Virus record (IMG/VR): IMGVR_UViG_3300020470_000097
Location: 1-34,150 of that record
From: a virus
DNA length: 34,150 nt
Direction: 5' to 3' (one strand)
A program made the position numbers and the translations under genes. This document shows, piece after piece, positions 10,201 to 21,300 of this stretch; the stretch's first letter is position 1; every line of letters starts with the position of its first letter. Below the pieces are notes generated by a model. It saw only the letters and a list, made by a program, of their open reading frames with translations, did not search any database and was not told the origin of the DNA.

Positions 10201-13200
10201 ATCTCTTACAACCTGTGGATATAATTCTTTAACAGGTTGTGAGAACTTCTCTGCTGTAAATGGACTAACAGTTGGAGAGTTAGATGCATTAAGGAAAGTT
10301 AGATAATAGATACCATCCTGTTCTCCAGCAATATATTCTTGTGCTTCTTCACTCTTAAAGACATAATAGGTATTCTCATATTTCTTTCTCTTAAAATATG
10401 GAAGTGCTGTAGTCCTATCAGATGTATCATTCGTAAATGAACCAGGGTCAGTTGATAAACCAACAGTAAATTGCTTGGCACTACTAATACCAGCAACCAC
10501 AAAGGTCATATCAAATCCAGATCCCTTAGTAGCAGATGTATTCTCACTACTCTTAACATTAACAAGTTCTACTTCAGATCCAATTGTAAGATCATGAGGA
10601 AGTTCAGTTGTTATAGTAGCATTAGTTCCATCCCAACTTGCATCTGCAATAAATCTAAAGTTTCTTTGCTCATTCTGATTGGAAAGTGATCCACTACCAA
10701 AGTAAGTCTGAATTTCTCCAGTAGTTGCACCAATTGCAGTATTAGATTCCTGTAAAATAAATCCATCACTAGGTGGTCTTGCTGTGCTACCAGACTTAGG
10801 AATAAGATATCTTGCACGATAAAGACTATCAAGTGGGTTTCTGTTATCAGTTCTTCTCTTAAAGAAAGTTCGGGGTGTTGCTTCACCTAACGCAGTAGAA
10901 CCAAGTCCAACAATCGTAGGATATATTGTATTATCAGTCGATGAAGTTGAAACATTTACGTACCACTGACTCTGACTACTATCATACTGAATTGGGTGTC
11001 CAATATCACCAGAGTTTTTATCTGTAACTCTACTAATGACCTTTAAAACACCACCTTTATTATTAATTGATAGTTCATTATCTTTTAACGCATCGTCAAG
11101 AGTCTTACCAAGTTTAATATTTACGTTAGTAGAAATACCAGAACCACTTGTAATTGCATAATAAACAGTGTTTGCAACCAATCCATCGGGAAGTTGTCCA
11201 GTATCTCCTATAACTCTAACAGTTTCACCATTAATAAAGTTATGAGCAGAACTTAAAGTAAGAACGTTTGCAGTTCCACCAGAACTATTACTACCAATAC
11301 TATTAATACCAGCAGCACTTCTATTAACTGTGAATACTTTTTCAGAACTAGATTCTGCAACTAAAGAACCTTCAGTATTGTTCTTTCCTTGCATAACAAT
11401 ACGTGAGGTATATTCTGAAGTAATACCTGCGGAAGATATCAAAGCTCTTACACTATCATTTTCTCTTGCACCAACTCTATAACCATCAATTACGTTTTCT
11501 GGAGGAGTGTCAATGTTTGATTGTCCATATAAGTAAAGGAATCCAGTTGATCCAACACCAACAGCAGATCCAGTTTTATTAACATCAATCAACTCAAATT
11601 CCACAGAAGTCTCAGTAAGAGGAATTTCTTTAGGTGGAATAATATGAGTGATATATCCTGTGTCGTCTTGACTAAATGATGTTCTCTTAAATCCTTTTGC
11701 TACAAGTGCTTTCGATCCAAAGTTAGAACTGGAGTTAGACATAGAGATGTCACCACCACTTCCAACAGCAAAGTGTTCAGCATAACCGATAGCAAATGAT
11801 GATGAGTTCTGAATTGTTGCATCATTTACTGTCTTAATATGATAGTTTCTATATGCTGGCTTATGTACTGCCTTAGAATCAGTACTTAATGGTTTCGTTG
11901 CATTACTATTATCATCATACGCACCAGTCTTAGGTGTAGAATTATTGTATATTACAAACGCATTATCATCTTTCTGTACCCCAATACCAGTGAATTGGGA
12001 TATAATCATAGACTTAAATCCAGTTGCCTTATCTCCATCAGCAAGACAACCACACATACCATAAACAGATCTCGAAGATACGTTAAGAATATATGGTGAT
12101 GCAGAAGTTACTGTATCAGAGGTAAGTGCTAATGTTGCACCAGCAGAAGAAGGAGCAGCATCATCGGGTGCAGTCTGTACATTATAAACTGCTACAGTAG
12201 CACTTGGTTTCTCAGCAACAACAAACTGTCCACTATATCCAGTTGCAGTAACTCCAGAAATACGGAATGGAGTATCTACTTGTAATCCATCAACAGCAGA
12301 TGTTGTAGTAACAGTTATCTTAGTCGTTGCAGTGCCTGAATCTCCAGCGTATATACTAGAAATACCAACAGATTCACCTGTGGAACCAACAATTCTATAT
12401 TCATCAATCTTGGGCTGAATATCCATTCCAGAAGAAGGATAATCAGGTTCGATTGCACGACCAGAAGATTGTCCATAAACTAGACCAACCTTCTCATAAT
12501 ACATATCCAAATCAGTACGAGTAGTACTATAAGTCTGGAACTCGTCACTGATACTAACAGCATTTACACCATCAGCATACTCAAATACAGTTAATTTATG
12601 GTGTGAGAAGTTTGGAATAACTTCGTTAGTTGTATAGTCAGTAATGCAAGTACCATTTGGATCTGCATCAAAGACACTAAACTGCCAGAAATAACATCCA
12701 CCAGTTACACGGAATATTGCTGATCTCTCAATATTATCGTTCGTTGGGTTTGGAACATACTTAGGACGAATCTTAGTCTTACGAAGATCCATACCAACTA
12801 AAGAAGTTCCTCTTGGTATTATAACTCCACCATATATACTATTCAGTTTATAAAGTTCATTGTCTGCAGAAGAAAGATCAAAGTTCGATGTAGAGTCAAA
12901 TGCAGGTAAATCATTAGATACAGTACCGTTTCTTAATCTATAGTTACTTGCACCATCAGGAATCCAACCAGGTCTATTATCTACAAGATGTTCGCCAGGA
13001 TATATTACAATCGTCGTCTTACCAAATCTATCATTATCCATCCCCTTTTGATATGAAAACCTTGAGGATTCAATCAAAGCACGTTGAATAGTCTTAAATG
13101 GGCGAGTAAGAGAATTACCTTGATTCTCAACACTATCTGTCGCATCTAAGTCATTTGGATTTACATAGAGGATAGTTCCTCTAGCAGATTTTAGAAAATT

Positions 13201-13221
13201 CTCTAATCGTGAGAGACCCAT
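7285..13221 (-). CDS. Large virion structural protein with beta-helix-like N-terminus and VGIGTT fibre modules
   Basis: This 1978-residue protein begins MGLSRLENFLKSARG, then ILYVNPNDLDATDS and RPFKTIQRALIE. That pattern (YVNP, gap, PFKTIQ, then VIYPGEH) is typical of the first coils of right-handed pectate-lyase-type beta-helices in phage tailspikes. GGVIIPRGTSLVGMDL near residue 130 continues the helix pattern. The middle is a long array of beta-rich repeats. The last ~340 residues contain five KVGIGTTNP-like units (about residues 1640-1850) that also occur in fibre genes. I recognise the N-terminus from T4-like cyanophage genomes, where it is a conserved large structural protein without an agreed function. 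It is probably a baseplate-attached fibre or tailspike-like protein. It leads the adhesin cassette, and no good late promoter consensus is visible before it. Confidence 0.75.
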   Translation of the reverse strand: MGLSRLENFLKSARGTILYVNPNDLDATDSVENQGNSLTRPFKTIQRALIESSRFSYQKGMDNDRFGKTTIVIYPGEHLVDNRPGWIPDGASNYRLRNGTVSNDLPAFDSTSNFDLSSADNELYKLNSIYGGVIIPRGTSLVGMDLRKTKIRPKYVPNPTNDNIERSAIFRVTGGCYFWQFSVFDADPNGTCITDYTTNEVIPNFSHHKLTVFEYADGVNAVSISDEFQTYSTTRTDLDMYYEKVGLVYGQSSGRAIEPDYPSSGMDIQPKIDEYRIVGSTGESVGISSIYAGDSGTATTKITVTTTSAVDGLQVDTPFRISGVTATGYSGQFVVAEKPSATVAVYNVQTAPDDAAPSSAGATLALTSDTVTSASPYILNVSSRSVYGMCGCLADGDKATGFKSMIISQFTGIGVQKDDNAFVIYNNSTPKTGAYDDNSNATKPLSTDSKAVHKPAYRNYHIKTVNDATIQNSSSFAIGYAEHFAVGSGGDISMSNSSSNFGSKALVAKGFKRTSFSQDDTGYITHIIPPKEIPLTETSVEFELIDVNKTGSAVGVGSTGFLYLYGQSNIDTPPENVIDGYRVGARENDSVRALISSAGITSEYTSRIVMQGKNNTEGSLVAESSSEKVFTVNRSAAGINSIGSNSSGGTANVLTLSSAHNFINGETVRVIGDTGQLPDGLVANTVYYAITSGSGISTNVNIKLGKTLDDALKDNELSINNKGGVLKVISRVTDKNSGDIGHPIQYDSSQSQWYVNVSTSSTDNTIYPTIVGLGSTALGEATPRTFFKRRTDNRNPLDSLYRARYLIPKSGSTARPPSDGFILQESNTAIGATTGEIQTYFGSGSLSNQNEQRNFRFIADASWDGTNATITTELPHDLTIGSEVELVNVKSSENTSATKGSGFDMTFVVAGISSAKQFTVGLSTDPGSFTNDTSDRTTALPYFKRKKYENTYYVFKSEEAQEYIAGEQDGIYYLTFLNASNSPTVSPFTAEKFSQPVKELYPQVVRDNPVSDPNAAKSFAISGQIGEVAIDDVRNSLTKETLNKYNADVTIGVGITEIQSQSGTAHTITTLIPHGLNRATVLSIVSGGAGYGSGSAGDIYNARLVGIGTSVTGRDATAKLTVDASGTITAVKIMSGGGSYGIGNTMNVVGVTTYAGFSQAVVKVDQIYDNVGDVLKITGVSSETYQGYNDLYRITGIGTTGTSITVSSASTVTGFSTTGIGGTNTTGSYLYLTGASLGIQTSTFSYTNVSGIATVITEQRHGLKADTKVRFAGFTTASEIYNGSWVVNEIISATSFSAIVGVGTTVPTATGTPWVFPEGYSSRDGVITENNENLNGRMIIAYDNLTSDLSSQTVSAVSATINITSSQNLDINIGDYLMVNDEIMRVKTTTTGAANEAFDVFRGVLGTKATAHAINSVVRRIRVYPVELRRHSILRASGHTFEYVGFGPGNYSTAFPSVQDRDISRQEELLAQSTRQDGGMNYYTGMNDKGISYNGYKRLSALTGTEEIFDTPVRTITGEDIGNLASLNVTESSQAAFSRSIKVEGGSDNKITSEFNGPVILSNKLTSTSDKGIEANSFFIQGDQIVSRKLALAGSTPVLAGNPGDVVYYSDPTEGGYAGWVYTTANDWRRFGSVSLEKDLNIEVYDKVGIGTTNPFDLTLQVGSGTSLFAADSDGVGIGTTANGYKLNVEGGAWVSGIVTAQKFSGDGSELTSLNVSATGWGNYTSGVGSITYNTNQDKVGIGTTQPRFSLEVGNIGASGTSFYVNGDSHFVGFTTSNDAYVSGMLTVTNVHLPNAAGTVTVNKVGIGTTNPLQSVQVGLGNTTDVMVISGVGSVGVGTTNPSAPIDLQAHTRFRSYSEQVGILTIYSNIVTVDLSKAQSFICTATDDISGFRLYNIPSESTSFTIKMSQDGTGSRKVGIDTFYVGGGSTFPVYWPGGVVPIVTTTASRTDIYSFKIFDGTNVSSVGMYGIVGGQNYA

Positions 13222-13272
13222 CTTATTAGCACTATAGTTCTTGTTATGGATTATTTAGCTTTAAAAAAAGCA

Positions 13273-13476
13273 TCACCAATCTGGGTAAAATGAACCCTCT
13301 GTGAGTTTTGTAATATACTGATAGATTAAATCCCAACCAAATACAAATGTTTCCCCATTCTCATCCTGCAAATAAAAAGGAATGTTTGGATGCATTCTTT
13401 TTGCAGTATAAAATTGACTAATCATTTCATAATCATCATCAATCCATCTTTCATTCTCTAATTCATTTTCATTCAT
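13273..13476 (-). CDS. Small acidic hypothetical protein
   Basis: I choose ATG 13476, giving 67 residues from MNENELENERW. Upstream in-frame ATGs at 13485, 13494 and 13497 are possible but would increase the overlap with the previous gene. With 13476 the start overlaps the upstream stop in an ATGAATGA arrangement, typical of coupled phage genes. The protein is acidic and aromatic at its end (FVFGWDLIYQYITKL, FYPDW). It has no membrane segment or known motif. The function is unknown. Confidence 0.6.
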   Translation of the reverse strand: MNENELENERWIDDDYEMISQFYTAKRMHPNIPFYLQDENGETFVFGWDLIYQYITKLTEGSFYPDW

Positions 13477-13648
13477 CTTGTCCATTGTATTCATCATTTT
13501 CTATCATAGTTTCCACTGTAGTGGCAACATCAATCATTGCTTCACGAAGGTCATACTTTTGTCCAGATTTATGAACGGGCAATTGGCTATCCAACAATGT
13601 CCAACGCCACTGCTTCATATTTTTAGAATACCAGAGTTTAATATCCAT
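13469..13648 (-). CDS. Small hypothetical protein, 59 residues
   Basis: On the minus strand ATG 13648 opens a 59-residue frame, MDIKLWYSKNMKQWRWTLLD followed by SQLPVHKSGQKYDLREAMID and a short acidic tail, ending in TGA at 13469-13471. It fills a gap that would otherwise be empty between two small genes on the same strand and overlaps the next one by 8 bases. The tryptophan-rich start (W-x5-QWRW) suggests a compact fold. There is no recognised family. Confidence 0.6.
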   Translation of the reverse strand: MDIKLWYSKNMKQWRWTLLDSQLPVHKSGQKYDLREAMIDVATTVETMIENDEYNGQDE

Positions 13649-13670
13649 AACTTATTTATTAAGTTATAAG

Positions 13671-13859
13671 TTACTTTGGTAAAGGGTTTGCATACGATAA
13701 TCTTTCTTCTGGGCAGGTATCACGTACAAAACTCAATACATTCATAAATTCATCTATAGTATCACATTCAACTACCTTCTTATCTCCTTCACTGGAATAT
13801 AGATAGACAGTTCTCTTTGATGGATCTACCACACACTTAGTCAAATACTCATCTTCCAT
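13671..13859 (-). CDS. Small hypothetical protein, 62 residues
   Basis: The protein starts MEDEYLTKCVVDPSKRTVYLY. A strand-strand-helix pattern (TVYLYSSEGDKKVVEC, then IDEFMNVLSFVRDTC) suggests a small alpha/beta domain, and there are three cysteines. It lies between the 258-residue protein and two other small genes, all in one orientation. I do not recognise a function. Codon use and spacing look like a real phage gene. Confidence 0.6.
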   Translation of the reverse strand: MEDEYLTKCVVDPSKRTVYLYSSEGDKKVVECDTIDEFMNVLSFVRDTCPEERLSYANPLPK

Positions 13860-13912
13860 AAACCTAGACCAATTATTTAAGTAGTATATACGAAAATAAA
13901 ATAGAAGTCAAG

Positions 13913-14689
13913 TTATTGAGTCCAAGTATTATGGGAACTCGAACTTGTTTTCTCCCAAGTTACGTTACCCTCATCATCAGTTTTTCTTTGTGGATGATCT
14001 TCACAACTCTTACCTTCATATTCTACAACAAGAGCATCTACATCCTTTCTTTCTCCATATACATGATAAAAACAATCTATTGGGAAATTTGCTTTTGACT
14101 GTAGATATATTTTAGTATCATCCCATCTTTTTATAATAATATCTTGATGAGCACCTATCGGTTGTAACTGAACAGAGATACTATCAGTATGCACCAATCC
14201 CTTCCAGTAATGAGGCAATTCTATAACCTTCTTATTCCTTAGTCTTCCTCTATAATATACACCAACTTCTGGTCCCTCAATACAAGCATGTGCAAGACGA
14301 TGACCTTCTCCTTTAGTTGGGTGATCTATATCAAAAAGTTTTGGTTTACCATCTGCAGCAGAAAATCTAGAAGCAAGTCTACCTTTCCAAAGACAATCTA
14401 CAGCACCAGTAACATACATATCCCCGACAACCATGACAGCATTTGGAGTTCCACCACTTACCATTAAAGCATGGGGAACAACAGGACAATCAGGATCATC
14501 ATTAGCAAGAGGTCCTACCATCATAGTAGCAGTTGCTGCTGGATATGCTTGAGGTGGACCAACAACCATTGGACCTTCTACATGAGCTGATCCATTGATC
14601 TTATTATCACCTTGTCCAATAGCAGGAGCAACTCCTGTTCCTACTTGCAACTGACCGCCACAATTTATATCATCGAATGCAAAAGACAT
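13913..14689 (-). CDS. Baseplate/fibre-associated protein with conserved GHRLxHxCIEGPE domain
   Basis: This 258-residue protein has two parts. The N-terminal ~115 residues are glycine- and methionine-rich strands (GPMVVGPP, ATMMVGPL, AVMVVGDMYVTGAVDC). From about residue 115 there is a compact domain, FDIDHPTKGEGHRLAHACIE, GPEVGVYYRGR, LPHYWKGLVHTDSISVQLQP, then IDCFYHVYGERKDVDALVVEYEG. I recognise this second domain at the C-termini of many marine T4-like fibre proteins, where it is thought to help folding or trimerisation. A strong AGGAGGT lies directly before the start. Being next to the beta-helix spike gene, it may cap or accompany the central spike, but a fibre role is equally possible. 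Confidence 0.7.
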   Translation of the reverse strand: MSFAFDDINCGGQLQVGTGVAPAIGQGDNKINGSAHVEGPMVVGPPQAYPAATATMMVGPLANDDPDCPVVPHALMVSGGTPNAVMVVGDMYVTGAVDCLWKGRLASRFSAADGKPKLFDIDHPTKGEGHRLAHACIEGPEVGVYYRGRLRNKKVIELPHYWKGLVHTDSISVQLQPIGAHQDIIIKRWDDTKIYLQSKANFPIDCFYHVYGERKDVDALVVEYEGKSCEDHPQRKTDDEGNVTWEKTSSSSHNTWTQ

Positions 14690-14697
14690 TTTACCTC

Positions 14698-15348
14698 CTA
14701 GTCTTGATTTTGATCTGCTTGATAACGTTGACCGCCAGTTTTAGAATCTTTGACGGAACATGCATCAGTTACACCACGGATTATAGACCCGTATACTTTT
14801 AAAACACTATTAGCAGTGACTTCACCAATTCCACTAGTGGAAAGTTTATACATCACTGAAGCATTGATTAAGACCTTTTTAGTCTCATGAATCATAAAAG
14901 ATTCAGTAGCACTGCATACTATATTTCCTTTAGAATCACCTTCACCAACAGCAACCAACTCAATATCAGTTCCCTGTAATCGAATTTTACCATTATGTGC
15001 TTTAATAATAATGTTACCATTTTTAGCTTCTAAAATCAAGCTATCCTCTGCTTCTACTCTATCGCTACCACATTCAACCTGAAATGCACCAGGACTTGTT
15101 GATGAAGTCCACCCCTTTCTTTGTCCATCATTATCTAATGAAAATGAATGACGAGAATCCTTTCCTTCTACCATAAAAGCAGAAGTTACAGAACCTACAT
15201 AATCAACTTGACCTAAAGTAATAGTACCATGATCATTTCCCCAACTTTGAGCAGTATAATTCTGCTTGGCAGTATCTCCACTACGATCAGGACCAACGTT
15301 TTTAGCACGTTGGTTTATATCATCTATGTTTACCTTTTGATCTGCCAT
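14698..15348 (-). CDS. Central spike-like protein with gp5C/VgrG-type beta-helix
   Basis: This 216-residue protein has a middle and C-terminal region of regular short strands (DSLILEAKNGNIIIKAHNGK, IRLQGTDIELVAVG, then IMIHETKKVLINASV-like strands). Alternating hydrophobic residues with NG turns every eight or so positions match the triple-stranded beta-helix of the T4 gp5 C-domain and of VgrG needles. In T4 this needle is part of gp5. The gp5 homologue here (25228-23183) lacks an obvious one, so this gene may supply it. It is 8 bases before the 258-residue gene and 17 bases after the giant gene. The assignment is by pattern, not by direct similarity. Confidence 0.6.
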   Translation of the reverse strand: MADQKVNIDDINQRAKNVGPDRSGDTAKQNYTAQSWGNDHGTITLGQVDYVGSVTSAFMVEGKDSRHSFSLDNDGQRKGWTSSTSPGAFQVECGSDRVEAEDSLILEAKNGNIIIKAHNGKIRLQGTDIELVAVGEGDSKGNIVCSATESFMIHETKKVLINASVMYKLSTSGIGEVTANSVLKVYGSIIRGVTDACSVKDSKTGGQRYQADQNQD

Positions 15349-15365
15349 TTTATTTAATCATTAAT

Positions 15366-18300
15366 TTACTGTGGAGTTCCTGGAATATTAAGTCTAGGAT
15401 CGTTACTGCTAACATCAGTACCCTGTCTAAGGATTGCAGAAGGTGGAGTAGTAACTTGAGCATCGATACTTTCTTGCTTGGTACTGTAGACACGAATCAA
15501 TACACCAGCAGTTTCATAGTATCCTGCATACCGAACACCATCTTTATAGAAGACAGCACCATAGTATTCTTTACCATTATACCATCCAGTCTGTTTTAAT
15601 CCAACTAAATCAGTAACCTGAATTAATTGATTAGATGGAACAGGTAATCCAGTTTCAGGATTAATATCATCTGGTAAAAGTACGGTGGTAGTAATAATAG
15701 AAGTAGCAGAACCATTAACTCCTGTAGGTTGAGGAGGGACTTGGGACAATCTTGGTGGTGCAGTAGGAGGTCCAAATGTAATAGTTGGCCATTGAGTCAC
15801 AGGTGGTGGTGGTGTTGGTTGCCCTTCACCCTCAAATGGTGGTGGCCAAACAATTTTAGTAATTTTTCCAAAAGGACCAAGTTCTACTGGAGTTTCTATT
15901 GGATCTCCTACACCAAAATCTATTTTTGCAACTGTATCAGGAGAGTAGTTTATTCCAGGATCAATAATTTTAAAACCTTTTATTACATTAATAACATTAT
16001 AATCTCCAGGAGTATCTCCTTTTGGTGGTTGATCAAATTTATTACCAGGATCAATAATTACAACATCATCAACAACTCCTTTACCATCTAATAACTTTGC
16101 ACAAGGTGGTGGAATACATTCAGCTGAAACTCCCATTGGATTTTTAGTCCAAGACTCACTATTAATAATACCATCAGAATCATATGTGGCTATCTCAAGA
16201 GGTTTAGTAATCTCTAATACAACACCTGTAGGATTCTCAAAGAAAACTGGACTATGTGTAGTAGTATTCTCTAACTCAATTCTAATATTATAATGACCTG
16301 CAGTACGTATACTAAAGATTCTGGTTATAGCATCTGCATCACCAAATTTACCCTGTTTAGAAACTAATACTTCTTCATCGTTAATAAAGAATTTTGCATT
16401 ATCATCCGCAATAAAAATTGCTTCATAATTTCCTACATGCTCAAAAGGAACATTTGACCAACTTAAAATTTTAGTTCCAAGAATATTATCATTAGGAGCA
16501 GATAAATCTTGTGTCTCCTTTTCAATTACAGCTACTGAATACTTATTCATAACACTTCCCCAATCTTTCTCAAGATAAGAGAAAAGATAAGGACCAGAAT
16601 ATGTTATTCCCTCTCTAGTAGTTCCTGTTCGAGTTAAATCCTTTGCTTTAAAAACAGGAGGTTCCCATTCAATTTTATATGTTATATCAAAAGTATTTCC
16701 TGATTTTCTTTTACCAACATCAATCTTTTTCTTATTAGATGTAGTAAAGAATCCTTCAGTAGCACCTATTTGTATATCATCGTCATCATTTGCACTAAAG
16801 TCTTCAATAAAATCACCAAAAATATATTTTCCTCGTGTAACTGTATTCTCTTCTCCTGGGCTACGTCCTAATTTCTTTATAAGACCCTGCTCACACTTAG
16901 TCTTCGCAGATATACCAGAAATATTTTTAGTAGCTGTTGCTACTACTTCATATTCAGTATTAAGTTTAACACCTCTAGTAACGAATGCACCATGACCAGT
17001 ATGCCAAATATTCTTACCAGCACCACCTACATCTTTCACGTCATCACCTCTTATCACAAACTCATGATTTCCACCCTTTTCCTTAAAGACAAATCTTAAT
17101 CCATTATGATTCCAATTATCACGTATACCTTGTCCCAAATCAGCTTTAGAAACACTCCAAAGGATTTGCCTGAAGTTACTTGCTACTGGTTTATGTCCAA
17201 AAACACCTGTATCATCAGTGCCATCAGCACTTCTATATTTTCCTACAGAACAAGTAACAATCATATTATTTCTTGGTTTACCGCTAGGATATTTACTGGA
17301 AGGTACTCCTCCTTTACCTAAATCATCAATACTTATTACTGTTCCATTTTTCGTCATTTCAGCAGTAACATTACTTTTATTACCAGAACTAGTAAAATAG
17401 CACCCATAATCTGTACCACTTTTTAAGGTAACTTTTTTCGTCTGAGTTCTTCTTAAAGATAAAACCTCAGTAGCTCCACTAGCTGATAACTCAACGGTCT
17501 TTGTCATACTACCTTTATCACCATAACCTGATGCTTTATTATTCCATTCTACTCCATTAATTCTAAATCCATCACCATGATTACGAGCATGATCCCTCCA
17601 ATTATATGAAATTGTTACGGTATCACTACCAGTACCAATTTTCTCAATTTGCGTACCATCTTGAGAAAATCTAGCATTACCACTTGTTATATGAATATTT
17701 CCATTACAATCACCACCATGATGATCTAATAAACATACTTTCTTTCCATTATCATAAACCCTATTAGAAAGAGGATAATTACGACTATGTAAATTTAACC
17801 ATTCTACTTGATTAGAATTAGTAGGATCACCAAGTTCTACTACAAAGAATCTATTAGTGTAATCTGCAGAATCAGTACTTGAAAAAGTAACATCTACTGT
17901 ATCACCAACTGGTGCTGGTATTTCTCCATATCCAGCCTTGGGCGTAAGAACATGTGAAAATAAATCAAACTTAACATCCCTAATTTGATGAAGATCACGA
18001 TCAGCAGATACAAATTCCTCATCACTAGCACCACCTTCTTTAACCCAATCTCTTGCACTAAAGATCTTCTTATTGATTGATCTTATCTTAGTGGTACTTT
18101 TATTCTTCACCCTAACCCTAAACTCTGAAGGTTCTGCTCCCTTGGCAATAAAAATTGTCTTTTGTTTCTCTTGTCTCCATCCAGGATTTGTTAATTTATC
18201 AATTTTTACACCATCTACATAAAATTCTGACTCATTATCAGAACACATTTTAAATGTATACCATCCATCATAAGGAATTTCTACACTCCATGTATTTTCA

Positions 18301-21300
18301 AACCATTTTCCACCCTCATCACTACCTTTACTTGCTTTTGGAGGGACAGGAGACATGGCATACTTATTCATAAACTCACCCCAATCTTGCTCTGGCAAGC
18401 TAGTTTTATCAAAATCACTAACCTTACTATAACAAGGATACCAAGTTTGATTAGAATTACTTGTAAATCTTGTCGTCCATAATGGATTATTAGGACATCT
18501 TCCTTCAGCCTTAGGTTCCTCTTCTTTAGGAGGTGGTGCTAATGGTGCTCTAATATTAAAAGCAACTCCCATTGGATTTTCATACCATGATTTAGCAGAA
18601 ACTCTATCTACTGTCCCATAAGAAACTTTAATATCAATGGCCAGAGACATTGGATTCAATCCTTTAATTTTAATATCATCTATACTTTGAGGGAATCTAG
18701 GTGCAGGTTGTGCTATAGATGCACCATCAGGAGGTCCTGCTACATAAGTACAAAATTGATAATTACCATATGAATTTTTTCTTCTATTCTCAAAATGTCC
18801 TCCATTAACTGTTAATACAAGATCAATCCAATTATAATCAGAGGCATCTTCTAACTCAACTCTACGATTACCATTGAGTCTTATTTTAGTTCTCTTCCAA
18901 CAATCTAGATATCCAGGTTGTCCTGGATATGAACGTTCCGTAGTAAATACACACTCATATTTTTTACCAATTTCTACCTTCCTCGTCATAGTCCCTTTTC
19001 TTGTCAATCTACCTAATTCAGCAATCGTAACACTATTAGTAAAACCAGCACGAGATGTAGTATTAAAAGTAACTTCAGTAGTTGCTGGTGCAGGAGGTTC
19101 TGGTACAAATAAATCATTAAATATTCTTTCTCTTCTTTTCTTCTTCTCTGCTTCGGTTAATTTTTTAAATCCAAATCTACCACCTTCTTTCTGAGTTAAA
19201 GTTGCCGTAAGTTTATAACTTCCTTTATCAAACCATTGAGTATAAAGAGAATCCCCTGTAGATTGTCCATTAATAAATCCATTTTTCTCAATACGAATTG
19301 TTTCATTTGGTCCCTCAAAATCAAGAACTACAGAATCATCTACTGCTACTCTAATATTATAAGAAGCACTAACTGGGAAATTTATATTATTCCATATAAT
19401 TTTATGATCTCCTGCATGGGGATTATCATTTAATTCTTCTGCAGATCTGTCCTCGTCTCTGGTAGGAAAAGGACAAATTCCAACCTTATTTAAGAATCCA
19501 CCCCTATCATAAACATTTGTTCTCCAGAGTCGTCTATTCGCATCATTAATATGAGTATCAGTAGCAAAAATATTTTTAGTTTGAATTTCAGTTGATGTTG
19601 ATCTAATTGGCTTAATAGGAGGAGTATTAACAATATGTTCATAAGTTATATCATAAGTCTGAAGACCTTCACCTTTCTTTTTTTCTCTCCAAGTAAAATC
19701 AGATATGAGTGGGGGAATATATGGATGTCTATATTTTCTTGTAAGTTTAAAATTACCTTTTGCAGCAAGAATTTGTAGACTAGAAGTTCCACCAGGTTCC
19801 GTAGGAATTAAACTACAATGAATAAGTTTATGCAATGATCCAATCTTTTGCTTACTTTCCCATGCCTGATGGAAATCCCCATCAATATCTCCATCACCAC
19901 CTCCTGGTATTTTTGCTGGTCCTTGCTCTACTCTATTTTGTGAATCATTAACGACTGTTGCTTTTACATCATAAACGGTATTAACTTTAACCGATTTAGT
20001 AAGTTGTGCTGATTTTTGAATATCTTTAGCTGTAATCGCAAAACTATGACTAGCATCTTGAGCTTTAAAATAAAATTGTAAATTATCTCCACCAAAATTT
20101 AATGGGTCTGGTGGTGGCACTTCTTTCTTTGGAACACTAAAAAGAATTTGATCTTTTGCTTGGCCATAATTAGGATGACCAAACAATCCTGTATCATCGG
20201 TGCCATCTTTACTACGGAACTTACCACTAGAAACAGTAACCACCATATCATCAGTCGGTGTTCTTACACCCAAATCTTCGATTGCGATTTTTGTTCCATT
20301 ATTTGTAATTTCACATCCCATAGGATTGGTCTCACAAGTAGTTGTAAAGTATACACCATAATCAAGACCACTTTTTAATGTAACAGTCTTTTGATCATTT
20401 CTTTCTAAAACTACTTCTCCTCCAGAAGCGAAATATTTGTTATAACCATGTTCACCTGTACCACCACCACTTCTAGTATTAAAGATTTCTTTAGTAGACC
20501 ATACCTCTTTATTCCAATATTTAATACTTACTGCAATACCTCCAGGATCACGACCAAAATTAGGATCTAGAACTCCATTTTTATTAGAAACAGTAAGTTG
20601 TATTTTAATCTCTTCACTATTGGGACTAAAAATCTTTTTCTTTATGGTATTATTCCAGTTACCACCTGATTTAAATGTAACTTCCTTAATAAACTGTTCT
20701 TGAAAACCTTTACCTGGTCTTACTCCTCCAGAAAGCTTAATAGTACCTTCACCATCTGTTTGATATTCAATCTCCATAAGATTTTGTCCTGAAGGAGGAG
20801 TCCAATATGCTACATAAGTATGCGTACCACCACCTCTCTCAACGAATGCGGCATTTTCTCTCATAAAACCATTCCATCCATTATTACCATAACCACACTT
20901 AACCCATTTTGGGTCTCCTACTCCATCAATAGGTGTTACATAAAATTTATTTGTACATCCTGCGTCCGATGTACTTTTAAAGGTAACATCAACAAGATCA
21001 CCAGCATCGCCCCCACCACCAACATTATCATCACCACGAATTTGTGAAGATTTAATATTAGCCCAACCATCAAAATTTACATCCTCATAAAGACCTGCAG
21101 CATCTTCAGCAACAAATGTTGTCCCTTCTTTCTGCTGAACAATAGCATCTTCTAATACAGGTGTATTAATCATATCCAATCTTACATTATATAACTTTCC
21201 AGTATCACCACTTTTTTGATCAACTGGCCAATTAAAAGTTTTTTTCAAAATCCAAGGAGCAGTATTCCAAGTAGACAAATCTCCTATTAATTGACCATCC

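Noticed and set aside
13252-13259. GCTAAATA on the minus strand, 31 bases before the 1978-residue gene
   Set aside because: The spacing is right but two of eight bases differ from the late box, so it is not called as a promoter.
13258-13271. GCTTTAAAAAAAGC hairpin as a terminator after the small gene
   Set aside because: The 5-bp stem is AT-rich and no U-tract follows on the minus strand, so a terminator is not supported.
13653-13660. AATAAATA on the minus strand before the 59-residue gene
   Set aside because: Only 4 bases separate it from the ATG, leaving no room for a leader or ribosome site, and it has one mismatch to the late box.
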